A DNA stretch of 27,387 nt. It comes from SVQP01 sp045594705 (lineage in GTDB: Bacteria > Bacillota > Clostridia > Oscillospirales > CAG-272). Within the stretch, counting starts at the first letter, position 1; each line of letters starts with the position of its first letter. The notes beneath the pieces were generated by a model that saw only the letters and a list, made by a program, of their open reading frames with translations, was not told where the DNA came from and did not search any database. A program made the position numbers and the translations under genes. This document shows positions 7,633-15,825 of this stretch, in pieces. The stretch covers positions 1 through 27,387 of the forward strand of contig JAZNZB010000062.1 of the NCBI GenBank assembly GCA_045594705.1, read 5' to 3'.

Positions 7633-7640
7633 GTTATAAT
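7612..7640 (+). promoter_or_regulatory. Promoter embedded in the cadA terminator, for the GH71/99-like gene
   Basis: TTGCAT (7612-7617) lies inside the 3' arm of the terminator hairpin; 17 bp later is TATAAT (7635-7640). The start codon follows at 7678 with AGAAAGGA upstream. Terminator and promoter therefore share DNA. Confidence 0.7.
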
Positions 7641-7677
7641 TCAAATGTAAATCCTTGCTATCAGAAAGGAAAAGACT

Positions 7678-10503
7678 ATGAAAAAAACAGTTCTTCTGAT
7701 CGTGTCCATCGTTCTTTGTTTTGCCTGCGTTGCGGGCACTGCGATCACGGTCTTTGCGGGCGCATCGGCTACCGCCTCGGATTCTACGACGTTTGAAACC
7801 TCCGTGCCCGGTCTGCTGTATGATTTTGGCGTGTCCGAAACTGCGGATGAATTCAAAAACGGTCACGATACCGTGCACCAAGAGCAGGACGGATACTATT
7901 CCTTTGTCATCACGGGCTCTGACCCCTATCTGTGGCTCAGTCAGCCCGGTGTCAAGTGTGCCGATGCCAAGTACGTACTGTTCTATTACCGCACCGATTG
8001 CCCTGCGCAGGGTGAGCTTTTTGTGCAGAGAAGTGACGGCGTGGAAATGGGCCAGGGTGGCTCTCACAAGAGCTGGCAATGGAATGCAAGCGGCGAGTGG
8101 GAAAAGCAGATCATTTATCTGGATTCCTGGGCAGATGCGAACGCGTCGATCAACATTATGCGCCTTGATCCCTTGGCCAACGGTCCGTTCGTCAACGGCG
8201 AGACCACCATTGATATTGCCTATATCGCGTTCTTTGCAACCGAAGAGGATGCGAACAGCTTCAACATGGAAGAATACAAGAAGTATCTTGCATACGAGGA
8301 GCAGCTGAAGGCGGAGGAAGAATCCAAGAGACAGGAAGAGGAAGATGCAAACAAGCAGGTGGAATGGGCGGATCCCACGCCCGCAGAGCTCCCCACCTTC
8401 TCTGTAGACACCGAGCAGGGAAGCCTCTCTTACGCGGTTTCGGCTGACGGCAAGGAGGTTACGATCTCCTATCTGCTCAACGGTGAAACGGTCAGCTATA
8501 CCGTTCCCAACAACGTCAACTACGTCTTTGGCGGTTATGCGGGCACTGACGACCTGGGCAGAAGCCTTTATACGCAGTACAGTCAGTATACCACCACCAA
8601 TCACAAGCAGGCGGTCTCCGATCCTGCAACGGTCGGTGTGTATGGGCAGAACGGTGAGCACTACGTAGGTATCTTTTATTTCCTTTGGATGGGCGAGCAC
8701 CAGGATACCGGTGTGTGGGATATGACGCATATCGTGGAGAAATACGGTGATAAGGCGTTCAATACCAAGACCTGTAACGCCTGGGGGCCTGTCGGTCAGA
8801 TGCATTACTTTGCAGAGCCCCTGTACGGATATTATTATTCCAGCGACCAGTGGGTCATGCGTAAGCACATGGAGCTGCTCTCCAATGCAAACGTGGACTT
8901 CCTTTATATTGACGTGACCAACGGCTATGAATATTATGACAATGCCATCAAGCTCATGCAGGTTTGCCACGAGCTCAACGAGCAGGGCTACGATGCACCG
9001 CAGATCGTGTTCTATACACACTCGAGCAGTGCAAGCGTGGTCAGAACGCTGTATAATAAGATCTATGCCAAGAATCAGTATCCCGATACCTGGCTGTACG
9101 TGGACGGAAAGCCCTTGATCATTGCAGAGTACAGTGATAATATCGATGATTTCTTCACCATCCGTCTGCCTCAGTGGCCCAACGAGGGCACCAAGAAGAA
9201 CGCATGGCCCTGGATGGACTTCACCTGGCCGCAGAGAGTTTTCAAGAACAACGACGGAGACGGAGAAGCCATCAGCATTTCCATGGCACAGCATGCGGGC
9301 ACGGTACAGTTCAGTGACTCGGCATTCTACGGTGACCGCTCCAACCGAGGCCGCTCTTATAACGGCACTTACGATCTGCTGACGCCCGATTCCTACAAGC
9401 TGGGCATCAATTTCCAGTACCAGTTTGACAGAGCACTGTCCAGGGACGTCAAGTACGTGCTGATCACGGGCTGGAACGAGTGGGTCGCGCAGCGTCAGCC
9501 TACCGATAACGGTACCATCCGCTTCGTGGACACCGCTTCTCTGGAATTCTCCCGCGACGTGGAAATGACCATTACCGATTATTATTTCGATAACTACTAC
9601 ATGCAGATGATCTATAATATCCAGGCGCTCAAGGGTGCAGCACCCGCCATCGTGCAGGATGCGCGCAATCCCATCAACGTCACGGGCGATTTTGCGCAAT
9701 GGGATAACGTGGCGATCACCTACTACGACGTAAAGGGCGATACCGTGGACCGTAACGGCAAGGCGTTTGGAAATCAGATCATGACCAACACCACGGGCAG
9801 AAACGATATCGTTGCCTCCAAGGTCACCCAGGACACCACCTACCTTTACTTCTACGTGCAGACCGCGGACGATATCACCAAGCCCGTGGCCGACACCTCC
9901 TGGATGCAGCTGTTCCTTGACGTGGACGGCAGCACCGAGACCGGCTGGTACGGCTACGACTTTATTGTCAACCACAAGGCAGGCGATGATTTCTCTACCA
10001 CGGTTGCAAAGTACAGCGGTACAGACGGCAAGTACGTATTTACCGAGTGCGGTAAGGTTTCCTACCGTGTCAAGGGCAATCAGATGATGATCGCCGTTCC
10101 CATGGAAATGCTGGGTGTGGAATTCTACAATCAGATCAGCCTGCAGTTCAAGTGGGCAGACAGTGATACGCTGCTGTACGAAATGGCTGATTTCTACGTG
10201 GACGGTGACGCAGCTCCTCTGGGCAGACTCAATTACGTCTATCAGAACTACATTCCCGGTGTCAGCACCGACGTCAAGCCTGCCAAGGTGATCACCATGG
10301 CCGAGAAGGCAGCGGGAGAAGAGAACTACTTTGGCGTTGTGACTACCGATACAGAGCCTGAAGAAACTCCCGAAACCGCTCCCGAAACCGAATCCGATAC
10401 CCAAGAGCTTGAGCCGACCACCTGTAAGGCAGTGGCAGGCGGCATACTGGTATTTGCATTGATCGGTATGGGTGCACTTGTGATCAAGAAAAAGAGAGAC
10501 TGA
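7678..10503 (+). CDS. Surface GH71/GH99-like glycoside hydrolase with CBM9-like domain
   Basis: 941 aa. Residues 1-28 are a signal peptide. Residues 40-190 look like a beta-sandwich carbohydrate-binding region. Residues 197-227 are a highly charged helix, probably coiled coil. The catalytic TIM-barrel region spans about 325-650: HYVGIFYFLWMGEHQ (328-342), YYYSSDQWVMRKHMELL (385-401), VDFLYIDVTNG (406-416), and ITGWNEWVA (596-604), all typical of GH71/GH99-like proteins that act on alpha-linked glycans such as mannans. Residues 663-845 resemble a CBM9 module (DFAQWDN, LYFYVQTADD, LFLDVDG). A Thr/Glu/Pro linker (889-914) leads to Cys916-Lys-Ala, a hydrophobic helix and KKKRD, a C-terminal anchor like that of the protein at 255. 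It overlaps the downstream DNA-binding protein gene by one base. Substrate is inferred only at the level of surface polysaccharide. Confidence 0.87.
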   Translation: MKKTVLLIVSIVLCFACVAGTAITVFAGASATASDSTTFETSVPGLLYDFGVSETADEFKNGHDTVHQEQDGYYSFVITGSDPYLWLSQPGVKCADAKYVLFYYRTDCPAQGELFVQRSDGVEMGQGGSHKSWQWNASGEWEKQIIYLDSWADANASINIMRLDPLANGPFVNGETTIDIAYIAFFATEEDANSFNMEEYKKYLAYEEQLKAEEESKRQEEEDANKQVEWADPTPAELPTFSVDTEQGSLSYAVSADGKEVTISYLLNGETVSYTVPNNVNYVFGGYAGTDDLGRSLYTQYSQYTTTNHKQAVSDPATVGVYGQNGEHYVGIFYFLWMGEHQDTGVWDMTHIVEKYGDKAFNTKTCNAWGPVGQMHYFAEPLYGYYYSSDQWVMRKHMELLSNANVDFLYIDVTNGYEYYDNAIKLMQVCHELNEQGYDAPQIVFYTHSSSASVVRTLYNKIYAKNQYPDTWLYVDGKPLIIAEYSDNIDDFFTIRLPQWPNEGTKKNAWPWMDFTWPQRVFKNNDGDGEAISISMAQHAGTVQFSDSAFYGDRSNRGRSYNGTYDLLTPDSYKLGINFQYQFDRALSRDVKYVLITGWNEWVAQRQPTDNGTIRFVDTASLEFSRDVEMTITDYYFDNYYMQMIYNIQALKGAAPAIVQDARNPINVTGDFAQWDNVAITYYDVKGDTVDRNGKAFGNQIMTNTTGRNDIVASKVTQDTTYLYFYVQTADDITKPVADTSWMQLFLDVDGSTETGWYGYDFIVNHKAGDDFSTTVAKYSGTDGKYVFTECGKVSYRVKGNQMMIAVPMEMLGVEFYNQISLQFKWADSDTLLYEMADFYVDGDAAPLGRLNYVYQNYIPGVSTDVKPAKVITMAEKAAGEENYFGVVTTDTEPEETPETAPETESDTQELEPTTCKAVAGGILVFALIGMGALVIKKKRD

Positions 10504-10793
10504 TGCAAGGACAATTATGCAAAGCATCGAACGGCAAGGACTATATCTATCTCGGATACCCTATGCATCTGACACCTACCGAATTCCGTATTCTGGATGA
10601 TATCGTAGAGCGGCAGGGCGGTGCATCTGATGCAGAGACGCTTTTGAAGCATTGCTACCAAGGTAGAATTCCGGATGTGTCCAACGTTTCGGTGCGCGTC
10701 AGTGCCATCAATCAGAAGGCACGCACCATCGGCGGTAGAAAATTGCTACATCTGGTGAAGGGGCGCGGATATAAAATCTGCGATGATATATGA
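10503..10793 (+). CDS. Receiver-less OmpR/PhoB-type winged-helix DNA-binding protein
   Basis: 96 aa. Nearly the whole protein is one OmpR-type winged helix: LTPTEFRILDDIVERQG (24-40) is the classical first helix, NVSVRVSAINQKA matches the recognition-helix region (family form VxVHIxxLRxK), and LLHLVKGRGYKI is the C-terminal wing hairpin. There is no N-terminal phosphoacceptor domain and no histidine kinase nearby, so it would act without phosphorelay control or through an unknown partner. Its ATG overlaps the TGA of the glycoside hydrolase gene (TGATG) and its own ribosome binding site is weak, implying translational coupling. A strong terminator follows. Regulation of the hydrolase gene or of partner glycan genes is an inference from position. 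Confidence 0.88.
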   Translation: MQGQLCKASNGKDYIYLGYPMHLTPTEFRILDDIVERQGGASDAETLLKHCYQGRIPDVSNVSVRVSAINQKARTIGGRKLLHLVKGRGYKICDDI

Positions 10794-10797
10794 ATTC

Positions 10798-10829
10798 ATT
10801 GCGGGCAACGTGTGTTGCCCGCAATTTTT
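10798..10829 (+). terminator. Rho-independent terminator after the winged-helix gene
   Basis: Perfect 12-bp stem ATTGCGGGCAAC (10798-10809) with GTTGCCCGCAAT (10814-10825), loop GTGT, then a T run to 10829. It lies 5 bp after the stop codon. Confidence 0.95.
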
Positions 10830-10832
10830 CTG

Positions 10833-10861
10833 TTGACTCAAATCGTTTTTTTTGCTATAAT
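10833..10861 (+). promoter_or_regulatory. recG promoter
   Basis: TTGACT (10833-10838), 17-bp spacer, TATAAT (10856-10861), 39 bp before the recG ATG. Confidence 0.82.
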
Positions 10862-10900
10862 TAACGTAGTGAATCAATATAAAAGAAAGGAGCAGCACCC

Positions 10901-13039
10901 ATGCAAGACGTCAGAGACATTCCCATAAAGGCCCTGCGCGGCGTCGGCCCGGCCAAAGAAGCGGCTTACGCAAGGCTTGGCATTTTTACTGTGGGAGATC
11001 TGTTATATCATTTCCCGCGCGCTTATGAAAACCGCGGAAACGTCAAGCGTCTTTGTGAGAGCGACGGACTAAGCAAGATGTCGGTGGTCATGACCGTTGG
11101 CACACAGCCGCGCCGCGCCATGATCCGCAGAGGGATGACGCTTGTCAAGTTTCGTGCGTATGACGACAGTGGCGACTGCGAGATCGTGTATATCAACCAG
11201 GATTACGTGCAGAGCATGTTTCCCGTGGGCAGTCTGTTCCGCTTTTACGGTAAGGTCGAACGCGATAAAAACCGTTATCGCATGACCTCTCCCGTGGCAG
11301 AGCCGGTCATAGAGAATAAACCGTTACCACCGTTGCATCCGATCTATCCTTTGACCGAGGGGCTTTCCTCCAAGCAGATCAGCCAGCATATGGAGATGGC
11401 TCTCGCGCTTGCCGCACAAGGGCTGGAGGATCCCATTCCCGAGGCAGTCCGCGTGCGCGAAGGACTTTGCACGCTCTCGTTTGCACTGCGTGCCATGCAT
11501 AAGCCGGACGATCTTGCAAGCGTGGAGATCGCCAAGCGCAGGCTGATGTTTGAGGAGCTTTTCCTGTTTGGCGTGGGCTTGCGCAGTGCGCGCCATACCA
11601 CCGAGCTGATCCCCGCACCCGCTTGCACCCAAAACGATCTGAGCGCGTTTCTTTCCTTACTGCCTTATGAGCTGACCGAGGCGCAGCGTCGCACGGTGGA
11701 GCAGATCCGCTCTGATATGGCAAAGCCCTATGCCATGACGCGCATGGTAGTAGGTGACGTGGGCTGCGGCAAGACCGTGTGCGCAGCCGCGGCAGCCGTG
11801 ATTGCCGTACAAAGCGGCAGGCAGGCAGCTATTATGGTGCCTACGGAAATCCTTGCAAGACAGCATTACGCCGATCTGGCGCCGTATTTTGAGGCTTTGG
11901 GCATCCGTTGCAGCCTTTTGATCGGTGCCATGACCGCAGCGCAAAAGAAAAAGGTGCATGCGGCAATGGCTGCAGAGGATGAGAACGCGCGCGTGCAGGT
12001 GGTCATCGGTACGCAGGCTTTGCTTTCCGAGGGCGTGGAATTTGCCGCTCCCGGACTTGTCATTACCGACGAGCAGCATCGCTTTGGTGTGGCACAACGC
12101 GCCAAGCTTTCGGATAAGAACGCGCACGCCCATCTGCTTTGCATGAGCGCAACGCCCATTCCTCGCTCGCTTGCGCTGGTGATGTACGGCGATCTGGCAG
12201 TTTCGCGTATCGATACCATGCCGCCTGGCAGGCAAAGGGTAGACACCTTTGCGGTCAATCAATCCTATCGCGCACGCCTTGACGCCTTTATTCGCAAAAA
12301 CGTGGACGAGGGTGGACAGGTCTACGTGGTCTGTCCCGCAGTCGAGGAGCAGGAGGACCAAGAGGATCTGCTGCTTGAGGAGATCGGTGTGACAAAAGAG
12401 AATAAGCCGCCCCTGCAGGCGGCGGTACAGTATGCCGAGCAGCTCGCACAGCGACTGGAAGGATATTCCGTGGCATTCGTGCACGGTAAGATGAAGCCGA
12501 AGGAAAAGGACGAGGTCATGAACCGCTTTGCCTCAGGGGAGATCGATATCCTGGTTTCCACTACCGTAATCGAGGTGGGCGTCAACGTACCCAATGCCTG
12601 CCTGATGATCGTGGAAAACGCCGAGCGATTCGGTCTTTCGCAGCTGCATCAGCTGCGCGGACGCGTCGGACGCGGCAAGCGGAAATCTTATTGCGTGCTG
12701 GTGGCGGGTGCTATGACCGATCGCGAGATCGGAGAGGTGGCACAGCGCAGATTGCAGACCATGAAGAGCACGTATGACGGCTTTGCCATAGCGGAGCAGG
12801 ACCTTGCGCAAAGGGGCCCCGGCGATTTCTTTGCCAAAAGCTCGGGCGGGGCGATCCGACAGAGCGGCGGCGTGGAATTCCGCCTTGCCTCCGGGTGCTC
12901 GGACGGAGATCTGCTGACGCGAGCATTTGCAGCAGCCGATGAGGTGGTGGCGGATGAACTGATGCTCTCGCACCCTGCGCTTGGCGACGCGGTCGGGCGC
13001 ATGTTTGCGGATGCCGCCAATCACGATATTCTCAATTAA
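10901..13039 (+). CDS. recG: ATP-dependent DNA helicase RecG
   Basis: 712 aa, slightly longer than typical RecG (about 680-700). It remodels stalled replication forks and branch-migrates Holliday junctions. The N-terminal wedge region (about 1-150) begins with the helix-hairpin-helix-like ALRGVGPAKEAAYARLGI and includes an OB-fold. Helicase motifs follow: GDVGCGKT Walker A (285-292), MVPTEILARQHY (motif Ia), DEQH box (390-393), SATPIP (motif III), STTVIEVGVNVPNA, and QLRGRVGRGKRKSYC (motif VI). The RecG C-terminal region includes QRGPGDFFAKSSGG, a variant of the usual RGPGDFLGTRQSG. AGGAG lies upstream of the ATG and the gene has its own promoter. It converges on the solute-binding protein gene with a repeat element between. 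Confidence 0.97.
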   Translation: MQDVRDIPIKALRGVGPAKEAAYARLGIFTVGDLLYHFPRAYENRGNVKRLCESDGLSKMSVVMTVGTQPRRAMIRRGMTLVKFRAYDDSGDCEIVYINQDYVQSMFPVGSLFRFYGKVERDKNRYRMTSPVAEPVIENKPLPPLHPIYPLTEGLSSKQISQHMEMALALAAQGLEDPIPEAVRVREGLCTLSFALRAMHKPDDLASVEIAKRRLMFEELFLFGVGLRSARHTTELIPAPACTQNDLSAFLSLLPYELTEAQRRTVEQIRSDMAKPYAMTRMVVGDVGCGKTVCAAAAAVIAVQSGRQAAIMVPTEILARQHYADLAPYFEALGIRCSLLIGAMTAAQKKKVHAAMAAEDENARVQVVIGTQALLSEGVEFAAPGLVITDEQHRFGVAQRAKLSDKNAHAHLLCMSATPIPRSLALVMYGDLAVSRIDTMPPGRQRVDTFAVNQSYRARLDAFIRKNVDEGGQVYVVCPAVEEQEDQEDLLLEEIGVTKENKPPLQAAVQYAEQLAQRLEGYSVAFVHGKMKPKEKDEVMNRFASGEIDILVSTTVIEVGVNVPNACLMIVENAERFGLSQLHQLRGRVGRGKRKSYCVLVAGAMTDREIGEVAQRRLQTMKSTYDGFAIAEQDLAQRGPGDFFAKSSGGAIRQSGGVEFRLASGCSDGDLLTRAFAAADEVVADELMLSHPALGDAVGRMFADAANHDILN

Positions 13040-13047
13040 GCAAAAAA

Positions 13048-13420
13048 GGGAGTCACCCGTCATGGGTGTTGTTCTTTGCGGAGAAAGATTATAAGGGGTA
13101 TCTATGCATTTGTCATACAAATGTGAAACTGGCGATAAAAACAGAAGAGAGAGTCATGCGGAAACAAAATTCCGTAAAGCTCTCTCTTTTCTGCTTTCTA
13201 TAAGTGATATTCTTTGCTGACGCAAAGAGTGATATTGTCGCACAGCGACAGTGATATTGAAGCCTTGCGGCTTCAGTGATATTCTATTCGCCTCTATACT
13301 CGTGTAGCGAATATCACTTGGACGAAGTCCAAATATCACTGCGTAGCAATATCACTCGCCACAGGCGAATAGAACTGGAGTGATACTCCGCTTGGTGTAT
13401 CACGCCAACGGGTGACTCCC
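13048..13420. repeat. AGTGATATT palindromic element, copy B, with 13-bp terminal inverted repeats
   Basis: This fills the 391-bp gap between convergent recG and the solute-binding protein gene. The ends are GGGAGTCACCCGT (13048-13060) and ACGGGTGACTCCC (13408-13420). Four AGTGATATT units (13203-13211, 13228-13236, 13250-13258, 13275-13283) and three AATATCACT units (13310-13318, 13332-13340, 13348-13356) flank hairpin spacers CTTTGC-TGAC-GCAAAG, GTCGC-ACA-GCGAC, GAAGCC-TTGC-GGCTTC, TGGAC-GAA-GTCCA and GC-GTA-GC. The closing hairpin (13377-13404) is imperfect here. A separate hairpin, AGAGAGAG...CTCTCTCT with T run (13146-13190), could terminate transcription from recG. No transposase is encoded. 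About 85 bp (13061-13145) of non-repetitive AT-rich DNA lies near the left end. Confidence 0.92.
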
Positions 13421-13430
13421 AATATTTTAA

Positions 13431-14885
13431 TCAGTCGGTGTCAATATCGAATTTCTTCAGGGTTTTGTCCATCTGCTTCTTGAAGCTGTTGGGCTTGGTG
13501 GAAGCAACATTGGTCTTGCCGTCGATGAACTTGCCTGCGATCTGGCCGACGTAGCCGCCCCACGCCTGCTCGAATACGTAACCGAGGTCGTAAATACGGT
13601 TCGCAAGGATCAGCTCGATCATAGGTCTGGATTCCTCGTCTCTGGTGGACTTGGAGATCAGGGAAATGTCATAGTAAGCAGGGGTCAGGGTATCGACCGA
13701 GTAAGCTGCCATGGTCTCGATGATCGCGCCAACGTCCTCAAGCTCCTGATCCACAACGCTGGTGGGGATGCAAACCATGCCGCCAACCTCATTCATGTGA
13801 GAGTAGTACTCACCCTGCTCTTCATTGAACATCGGGAAGGGAACTACACCGAATTCCACGTCGTAGCTGCGCAGACGGATGACGCACTGCATGCATTCCT
13901 GGAAGAACAGCGCGTGTCCGTTACCAAAGCACATCTTACCGTTTTCCACAACGTCGGTGCTGCCGCCGGCAGAGTTCATGTTCAGAGCCATGTTTTTGTC
14001 ACCGATGATCTGATAGGAGAGCGGGATCGCATCCACAGCACGCTCGGTGTCCAGTACGTATTCGGGAACGTCGTTGGCATTCTTAGCGGTGATTACAATG
14101 CCCGCTGCATACATCATGCAGTAGCCGGAGTTGGTGGTGATCGCCGTACCCAGCACGTCAGCGTCATGCTCCATCTTGCCGTTACCGTTGAGGTCCTTGA
14201 CAGCAATGGTGGACATGTCGTACATTTTTTGGAAGGTCCACTGCTTGTTGTTGACAAGCTCGTAGATATCCTCAAGGCCGTTGTCCTCTGCGATGGATTT
14301 GTTGAACATAATGATAAAGGTACCGTCGTTGTCACTGGTCAGAAGGTCGCCGGTTGCAAAGTATACCTTGTTACCGATCGAAAGACCTTCAAGAGCCTTC
14401 TGGTCCCACCAGGTCTTGTCAAGGTCCATGTGAGGAACCTCTCTCAAATTCTGCAGGTAGCCCTTGGTCGAGATCAGCGCGCAATCGCCAAGCTTCTGAA
14501 CAATGGCCTGGAATTCGCCGCTGCCACCCTTGATGTCCTTTTCCAGGTCAGCAGCTGCGGTCATGGTCTGGGTTTCCAGAATGACTACGTCGTACTTGGT
14601 CTGGATGGCGTCGTTTCTGCGGTAAACTGCATCGTTGATGGGGTCCGAGGTCAGCTCCTCGGAATAGATATCAACGGTAGTCCATTCAGCAGCATCTCTG
14701 GTTAAGAACATGAATTCCTTACCGTCGTACTTTTTGTCCGGAACGTCCAAAAGATCCAGAACGTTGGTTTCTTCACCTGCGGGCGTGGTGGCTTCCGTTT
14801 GCTCGTCTCCGCCTGACTCAGCGCAGCCGGCAAGCAGAGCAGCAAGCATCAGCACTGCCAACAGAAGAGCTAAAATCTTTTTCAT
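13431..14885 (-). CDS. Extracellular solute-binding lipoprotein (ABC-transporter type)
   Basis: 484 aa. Signal peptide 1-20 and lipobox LAGC place lipidated Cys21 at the membrane surface, followed by a Glu/Thr-rich linker (22-42). The rest resembles the family 1 sugar-binding proteins of ABC importers: YRRNDAIQTKYDV (hinge-like segment near 90), DLLTSDNDGTFIIMFNKSIAEDNGL (near 180-205), GNGHALFFQECM, and a C-terminal helix-rich lobe. It would capture an oligosaccharide or other solute and deliver it to membrane permeases. No permease or ATPase gene is next to it, so partners must be elsewhere or it is an orphan. GGAGGT lies 6 bp before the ATG and a perfect promoter is upstream. Its stop codon is 10 bp from the end of repeat copy B. 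Confidence 0.88.
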   Translation of the reverse strand: MKKILALLLAVLMLAALLAGCAESGGDEQTEATTPAGEETNVLDLLDVPDKKYDGKEFMFLTRDAAEWTTVDIYSEELTSDPINDAVYRRNDAIQTKYDVVILETQTMTAAADLEKDIKGGSGEFQAIVQKLGDCALISTKGYLQNLREVPHMDLDKTWWDQKALEGLSIGNKVYFATGDLLTSDNDGTFIIMFNKSIAEDNGLEDIYELVNNKQWTFQKMYDMSTIAVKDLNGNGKMEHDADVLGTAITTNSGYCMMYAAGIVITAKNANDVPEYVLDTERAVDAIPLSYQIIGDKNMALNMNSAGGSTDVVENGKMCFGNGHALFFQECMQCVIRLRSYDVEFGVVPFPMFNEEQGEYYSHMNEVGGMVCIPTSVVDQELEDVGAIIETMAAYSVDTLTPAYYDISLISKSTRDEESRPMIELILANRIYDLGYVFEQAWGGYVGQIAGKFIDGKTNVASTKPNSFKKQMDKTLKKFDIDTD

Positions 14886-14932
14886 GTCAACCTCCGTAAT
14901 TGTGAAATGTATTTCGCATTCGCATTCATTTT

Positions 14933-14961
14933 ATTATACTGCTTTCACATAGAAATGTCAA
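14933..14961 (-). promoter_or_regulatory. Perfect-consensus promoter for the solute-binding protein gene
   Basis: Minus strand TTGACA (14956-14961), 17-bp spacer, TATAAT (14933-14938). The roughly 45-nt leader contains a tandem GAATGC-GAATGC-GAAAT (about 14911-14927) that could be an operator, but no inverted repeat typical of LacI sites is evident. Confidence 0.82.
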
Positions 14962-15026
14962 GGATGAAACATATTATCCAAATCGTTTTGTGAAAACTAT
15001 ACAAATTGTGAGATGCGGAATTGTGC

Positions 15027-15055
15027 TTGACAGAGAGAGAGGAATGTACTATAAT
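15027..15055 (+). promoter_or_regulatory. Perfect-consensus promoter for the DUF1934 gene
   Basis: TTGACA (15027-15032), 17-bp spacer, TATAAT (15050-15055), 30 bp before the ATG. It is divergent from the promoter at 14933-14961; the 65 bp between them are AT-rich. Confidence 0.82.
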
Positions 15056-15085
15056 ATTAGAAACGACGAATTTTGAGGTGCTTTT

Positions 15086-15607
15086 ATGATAGAATACGTA
15101 AGCGTGAGCATTGTGTCCGAGCGCAGTGCCGTCAAGGCTGATCTGTTCGACGCGGTTTACGAAAAGGAGATTGCCGAGCTGACCGAGGATATCAGCATTA
15201 TGGTGCCCGAGGAATTGGAGGGCGAGGAGGAAAGAGAGACGCTGGAGATGATCACCGAGGGCTTTGCGCGCGTGCGCGGCGGCAGAGTCGAGATCGTGTA
15301 CGATGAGGGCGAGCTGAGCGGTATGGAGGGCTCGCGCACCGTCATTTCGTATGCCAAGGGGGAGCCGGGAACGGTTTCCATGCTTCGCTCGGGTGCTGTC
15401 AGCACAGCCATGGTGTTCGAGCGCGGTGTGCGCCATCTCTGCACCTATGAAACGCCCTACATGCCTTTCCAGGTAGGCGTGTTCTCTTTGCAGGTGGACA
15501 ATCGCTTAGAGAGTGACGGTGTGATCTTCCTGGATTATCTGATCGAGATCCGCGGTGCACAGGCAGAGAGATGTAAAATGACGCTGAAGGTGACAAGAGC
15601 GAAGTGA
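15086..15607 (+). CDS. DUF1934 family protein (calycin-like beta-barrel)
   Basis: 173 aa, within the normal range for the family. DUF1934 proteins (YwiB in Bacillus) are small cytoplasmic predicted beta-barrels with a calycin-like fold and unknown role. Family features are VEIVYDEGELSGMEGSRTVI, the basic turn MLRSGAVSTAMVFERGVRH, the YETPYMPFQVGVFSLQV segment, and the final strands LDYLIEIRGAQAERCKMTLKV. The segment about 30-60 is unusually acidic (VPEELEGEEERETLEM). GAGGTG precedes the ATG by 6 bp. It has its own promoter and appears monocistronic; no clear terminator was seen after it, only the repeat that starts at 15667. Confidence 0.85.
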   Translation: MIEYVSVSIVSERSAVKADLFDAVYEKEIAELTEDISIMVPEELEGEEERETLEMITEGFARVRGGRVEIVYDEGELSGMEGSRTVISYAKGEPGTVSMLRSGAVSTAMVFERGVRHLCTYETPYMPFQVGVFSLQVDNRLESDGVIFLDYLIEIRGAQAERCKMTLKVTRAK

Positions 15608-15666
15608 TTTGCGTCTGTTTTTGTCAAACTTCACAAGCTTTTTTTGAAGGATGAGTGATCGATGCG

Positions 15667-15759
15667 GATGCGCGCAGAAAGCCGTCCCCGCAGGGGAAGG
15701 GGCGCCTCGCAGCGTAGCGTAGCGAGGGGAAGGGGCCGTGCGAAGAGATTGGGACAGTA
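15667..15759. repeat. Left inverted repeat flanking the DUF559 gene (REP-like)
   Basis: GC-rich tract including GTCCCCGCAGGGGAAG, CGCAGCG and GGGGAAGGGGCCGTG, ending in GGGACAGTA. In reverse complement it aligns with 16230-16340, for example CGTCCCCGAAGGGGAAG, CGCAGCG, GGGAAAAGGGGCCGTG and GGGATAGTA in the same order. TCCCC/GGGGA forms a small hairpin in both. Confidence 0.82.
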
Positions 15760-15777
15760 CCGGATTTTGCAGATCCC

Positions 15778-15808
15778 TTGAAAAGCACCGAAGTATTCTT
15801 AATATAAA
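15778..15808 (+). promoter_or_regulatory. Possible promoter for the DUF559 gene
   Basis: TTGAAA (15778-15783), a long 19-bp spacer, TATAAA (15803-15808), just outside the left inverted repeat and 17 bp before the ATG. It is weaker than the other promoters in the window. Confidence 0.4.
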
Positions 15809-15825
15809 CATGCAAGGAGCCTGTC

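Noticed and set aside
7588..10527. A 979-codon open frame antisense to the GH71/99-like gene
   Set aside because: Shadow of a strongly biased codon pattern; its translation is low-complexity in Val/His/Gly and matches no fold, while the plus strand encodes a clear enzyme.
15608..15660. Terminator after the DUF1934 gene (CTTCA...TGAAG with T run)
   Set aside because: Only a 5-bp stem, and the T run lies in the loop rather than after the stem.
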